From NCBI RefSeq assembly GCF_000770305.1, contig NZ_JNVB01000021.1, forward strand, positions 1-51,069: a DNA stretch of 51,069 nt, written 5' to 3'. The notes below the pieces were generated by a model. That model saw only the letters and a program-made list of their open reading frames with translations, had not been told where the DNA came from and did no database searches. Made by a program: the position numbers and the translations under genes. This stretch comes from Erwinia oleae (GTDB lineage: Bacteria; Pseudomonadota; Gammaproteobacteria; Enterobacterales; Enterobacteriaceae). Shown here in pieces: positions 48,335 through 51,069 of the stretch; position 1 is the stretch's first letter, and each line of letters begins with the position of its first letter.

Positions 48335-49138
48335 ATGAACAGATTCCCCCTTACCCTGCTGGTTACGCTGGCGCTCGGCAGCACCTCTGCGCTGGCCGCA
48401 GGCGAGACGCTGCGCGTCGGCGCCGATCTCTCTTATCCGCCGTTCCAGTCCCGTGATGTTAACGGCACGCCGACCGGTTTTGAAATCGATATTACTAACG
48501 CCGTCTGCAAAGCGATTGATGTGAAATGCGAGTATGTGGTCAGCAGTTTTGATGCGGAAATCCCGTCGCTGCTGGCGAAAAAGGTCGATTTCATTTCACC
48601 GCTTGGCGCCACGGAAAAGCGCAGAAAATCGATTGGCTTCAGCGACTTTATTTACCATATCCCGACTCACCTCGTCGCACGCAAAAGCACGCCGCTTCAG
48701 CCCACACCTGAGTCCCTGAAGGGTAAGAATGTTGCTGTCCAACAGGGAACGATTCAGGAGATGTATGCAAAAAAATTCTGGGCACCAAAGGGCGTCGAAG
48801 TAAGACCCTATCCCGATCAGGACGCTATCTATCAGGATTTGGTGGCGGGACGGCTTGATGCCGCACTCAGCCCTTCTGTGGCCGTGACGTTTGGCTTCCT
48901 GCAAAAGCCGGAGGGCAAAGACTTTGCGCTGACCGGCCCTGAAGTTCGCGACGACGTGTTATTCAGTATTGGTTCCGCCTGGGGCGTGCGCAAGGAAGAC
49001 AAAAAGACGCAGGAAATGCTGAATAAAGGCCTGGCGAAAATCATGGCCGACGGCACCTGGGAAAAAATCAAGCAACATTACTTTGGCGATATAAAGATGA
49101 AAGTTGAGCCTGCGGAGACGCATAATGCCGCTAAATGA
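48335..49138 (+). CDS. Periplasmic amino-acid binding protein, ArgT-like family 3
   Basis: 267 residues with signal peptide (LTLLVTLALGSTSALA-AG). Family 3 motifs: LRVGADLSYPPFQSRDVNGTPTGFEIDI and DAEIPSLLAKKVDFISPLGATEKRRKSIGFSD. The tail GLAKIMADGTWEKIKQHYFG is typical. It resembles lysine/arginine/ornithine-binding proteins. No permease or ATPase gene is next to it, so it would borrow components or act with unlinked genes. It shares a transcript with the M20 hydrolase before it and overlaps the M28-like gene after it by 14 bases. The ligand may be an amino acid or a conjugate. Confidence 0.88.
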   Translation: MNRFPLTLLVTLALGSTSALAAGETLRVGADLSYPPFQSRDVNGTPTGFEIDITNAVCKAIDVKCEYVVSSFDAEIPSLLAKKVDFISPLGATEKRRKSIGFSDFIYHIPTHLVARKSTPLQPTPESLKGKNVAVQQGTIQEMYAKKFWAPKGVEVRPYPDQDAIYQDLVAGRLDAALSPSVAVTFGFLQKPEGKDFALTGPEVRDDVLFSIGSAWGVRKEDKKTQEMLNKGLAKIMADGTWEKIKQHYFGDIKMKVEPAETHNAAK

Positions 49139-50816
49139 GCCGGATGCGCATGCTTTGCGTCCGCTGATGAATGCGCTGCTTGATGATTTTGAACCATTGC
49201 ATCGCCTCTCCGGCTGTCAGGATGCCGAGCAAGCCGCTGACCAACTGTTACAGCGGCTCTCCGCGCTGGGTATGACGCCGGTGCGGGAGCGGTGTACGCT
49301 TTTTCTCAGCGATCCGCTGGCTGCATCGCTTGAACTGATGGACTTTCCTCTCTGGACAGGCAAGGTGAAAACACGCTCGTTTTCCGCTCATTGTCCGGAT
49401 GGCGTGTCGGGCGCGCTTTTTTACGATAAGCGTTCGCTTGAGGAGATCGCCGACAGGGATCGCGCCCGTTGGGAGGCATCGGTGAAGGGGAAAATCGTTA
49501 TTGCCGATCAGGGTTTCGAAGACTATGTGCAGCGGCTGAATCGTGCCGGTGCGCTGGGCTTGATACACATCTGGGGCTCGGCTGAGGAGGCACTGCACGA
49601 AGAAACGGTCGGACCGGTATGGGGAACACCGGTGCCTGACGACGAGCAACTCTATCCGACCATCCCGGTCATTTCTGTGAATCAGGCTCAGGGACAAGAA
49701 CTGCTGGAAATGTTAACGCAGCAGGCGGGCGACGCGACGGCACGTATGACCACGGAACTTCATGAGCATGTCGCGCAGTGTAGTCTGCCGGTGGTCGAGA
49801 TCCCAGGCGAGCGCGATGAGTTTGTGTTGCTTTCTTCACACTACGATTCCTGGCATGAAGGGCTGACGGATAATGCAACCGGCAATGCGCTCTGTCTGGC
49901 CGTTGCGGCGCATTTTTTCAGCCAGCGCGCGTCGCTCAAACGCGGATTACGTATCGCATGGTGGCCCGGCCACTCCAATGCGCGCTACGGCGGCTCCACA
50001 TGGTATGCCGACCGTTATCGTCAGCTTTTGCAGCAAAAGTGCGTGGCGCACATTAACGTCGACTCGCCAGGCTGCCGCGACGCAACCCGGATCGTCATCA
50101 ACGCCAGCGGCGCGGAGGCACACGGCTTTCTTCACCAGGCGGTATATGATGTGACGGGTTTTCCGGCAAAACGCATTACGCCGCCGGGTAAAGGCGGCGA
50201 TCAATCCTTTTGGGGCTGCGGTATCCCGCTGCATATCGCTTTTCGCGAAGAGCCTGAAGTAAAAAGCAGTCACTCTCCCGGCAGCGGTGGGGGATGGTGG
50301 TGGCATACTGAAGCCGATACGCGTGACAAAGTGGACAACGATCTGCTCTGGCGCGATACGCAGATCCATATTGCCTGGCTGAGCCATATGCTGGGTAAGG
50401 ATGCGCTGCCGTATGCCCCCGACAGCTATCTGACGCAGCTTCTCTCTGAACTGGATGGGTTACAGAATGAATTGGATCCTCAGTTTGCGCTAAGCACAAT
50501 CAAAGAAGCGCTGCTCGCGCTGCGGTGCCAGTTGCAGGAAATAACCTGGGAAAACAGTGAAGTGGGCCGGCAAGTGATTGGTCAGGCGATAGCGCTCTGG
50601 CACCGCGTTCGCTATATCTCTACTGATGATTTTCATTACGATCGTAGTTATCGCGGCGGCGCATGGCCCGGCTTGCAGGTTTTACGTGGTCAGTTGCAGC
50701 AGAACTCTTCCGCGCGCGCTTTTCTGATGATGACGACGCAGTTTACCCGCCAACGTGACCGGACGCTTTCGCTGTTATCGCAAAGTAGTGCGCTGCTTGA
50801 GACGCTGAAAAGTTGA
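49125..50816 (+). CDS. M28-family peptidase-like protein with altered active site
   Basis: 563 residues, no signal peptide, so cytoplasmic. An N-terminal region with a PA-like insert (about 80-200) precedes the M28 domain: LLSSHYDSWHEGLTDNATGN (metal ligands His239, Asp249), IAWWPGHSNARYGGSTWYAD at the place where M28 enzymes carry Glu-Glu, then HINVDSPG (Asp313) and WWHTEADTRDKVD (His394). The usual catalytic pair of glutamates is missing, with Gly-His instead. A peptidase or amidase is likely by fold, but activity cannot be assumed. The ATG at 49125 (GGAG upstream) lies inside the preceding gene, so they are coupled. It is the last gene before the rRNA. Confidence 0.82.
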   Translation: MPLNEPDAHALRPLMNALLDDFEPLHRLSGCQDAEQAADQLLQRLSALGMTPVRERCTLFLSDPLAASLELMDFPLWTGKVKTRSFSAHCPDGVSGALFYDKRSLEEIADRDRARWEASVKGKIVIADQGFEDYVQRLNRAGALGLIHIWGSAEEALHEETVGPVWGTPVPDDEQLYPTIPVISVNQAQGQELLEMLTQQAGDATARMTTELHEHVAQCSLPVVEIPGERDEFVLLSSHYDSWHEGLTDNATGNALCLAVAAHFFSQRASLKRGLRIAWWPGHSNARYGGSTWYADRYRQLLQQKCVAHINVDSPGCRDATRIVINASGAEAHGFLHQAVYDVTGFPAKRITPPGKGGDQSFWGCGIPLHIAFREEPEVKSSHSPGSGGGWWWHTEADTRDKVDNDLLWRDTQIHIAWLSHMLGKDALPYAPDSYLTQLLSELDGLQNELDPQFALSTIKEALLALRCQLQEITWENSEVGRQVIGQAIALWHRVRYISTDDFHYDRSYRGGAWPGLQVLRGQLQQNSSARAFLMMTTQFTRQRDRTLSLLSQSSALLETLKS

Positions 50817-50845
50817 ACCGGTGTAATATGTCCTGGCGATGCATA

Positions 50846-50881
50846 AACGAAAAAAGCCTCATGCTTTCGCATGAGGCTTTT
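50846..50881 (-). terminator. rRNA operon terminator
   Basis: On the minus strand AAAAGCCTCATGC, loop GAAA, GCATGAGGCTTTT followed by TTTTTTCG: a perfect 13-bp stem and T run 11 bases after the 5S gene. It could also stop transcripts arriving from the M28-like gene. Confidence 0.95.
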
Positions 50882-50892
50882 CCGTCTGTATG

Positions 50893-51012
50893 ATGCCTGG
50901 CAGTTCCCTACTCTCGCATGGGGAGACCCCACACTACCATCGGCGCTACGGCGTTTCACTTCTGAGTTCGGCATGGGGTCAGGTGGGACCACCGCGCTAA
51001 AGCCGCCAGGCA
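50893..51012 (-). rRNA. rrf: 5S ribosomal RNA
   Basis: 120 bases that match enterobacterial 5S: on the minus strand it begins TGCCTGGCGGC, contains CGCGGTGGTCCCACCTGACC, CATGCCGAACTCAGAAGTGA and CGCCGATGGTAGTGTGGGGT, and ends GAACTGCCAGGCAT, whose ends pair. The last 57 bases of the window are the spacer toward 23S rRNA. It lies at the end of an rrn operon transcribed on the minus strand, next to metA as rrnE is near metA in E. coli. Confidence 0.97.
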
Positions 51013-51069
51013 AATTCTGTTATCCGGAACTCCGCTGAAAATTCTTTTTCGTCTCTCATTACCACCAGA

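Overview
This is a contiguous piece of chromosome from a gamma-proteobacterium of the order Enterobacterales. The gene order follows the Escherichia coli segment that runs from rrnE/metA through metH, lysC, pgi, yjbEFGH, psiE, ubiCA, plsB, dgkA, lexA, dinF, yjbJ, zur, dusA, qor, dnaB, tyrB, yjbQR and uvrA to ssb, and many proteins look close to the E. coli forms in length and motifs. Several E. coli genes are missing at their usual places (alr, aphA, pspG, the mal genes, aceBAK-iclR), and other genes sit there instead. Together with moderately high G+C this suggests Erwiniaceae (Pantoea, Erwinia or Mixta type) rather than Escherichia itself. That placement is inference from gene order and recalled sequences; no search was run.

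Left end (1-4258), accessory: a partial pxpC, pxpB and a periplasmic amino-acid-type binding protein (5-oxoproline or related amide metabolism); a DMT-family exporter; and an HxlR regulator divergent from an NmrA-like NAD(P)-binding oxidoreductase.

Repair and housekeeping block (4288-25698): ssb and uvrA diverge around one LexA box. A zinc alcohol dehydrogenase of the YahK type sits between uvrA and the yjbQ-yjbR pair. tyrB (GTG start), an Lrp/AsnC regulator and dnaB follow, with qor divergent from dnaB; then dusA, a TraF-like outer-membrane protein, zur, yjbJ, dinF, lexA (two tandem LexA boxes), dgkA, plsB, ubiA, ubiC and psiE.

Middle (25794-35619): a TetR repressor and a short-chain dehydrogenase flank a pair of palindromic operators. 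The exopolysaccharide-type operon yjbEFGH follows, with a hairpin plus T-run between yjbE and yjbF and a candidate Rcs box upstream. Next are pgi and lysC; lysC has a visible promoter, a lysine riboswitch and a mutually exclusive structure that could hide its ribosome binding site.

Right part (35694-51069): aqpZ, a PanS-like transporter, yjbB and metH; then edd, alone and behind a perfect GntR-type palindrome; metA behind a MetJ-type operator; and a small LysR / M20 hydrolase / binding protein / M28 peptidase-like cluster that ends against the 5S rRNA of an rrn operon. The M28-like protein lacks the usual Glu-Glu catalytic motif.

Most of the window is conserved chromosome. The less ordinary parts are the cargo at the breaks in synteny: the M20/SBP/M28 cluster, the solitary edd, the Lrp gene beside tyrB, the TetR-SDR pair and the orphan TraF-like protein. 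I found no CRISPR array, prophage, insertion sequence or tRNA.
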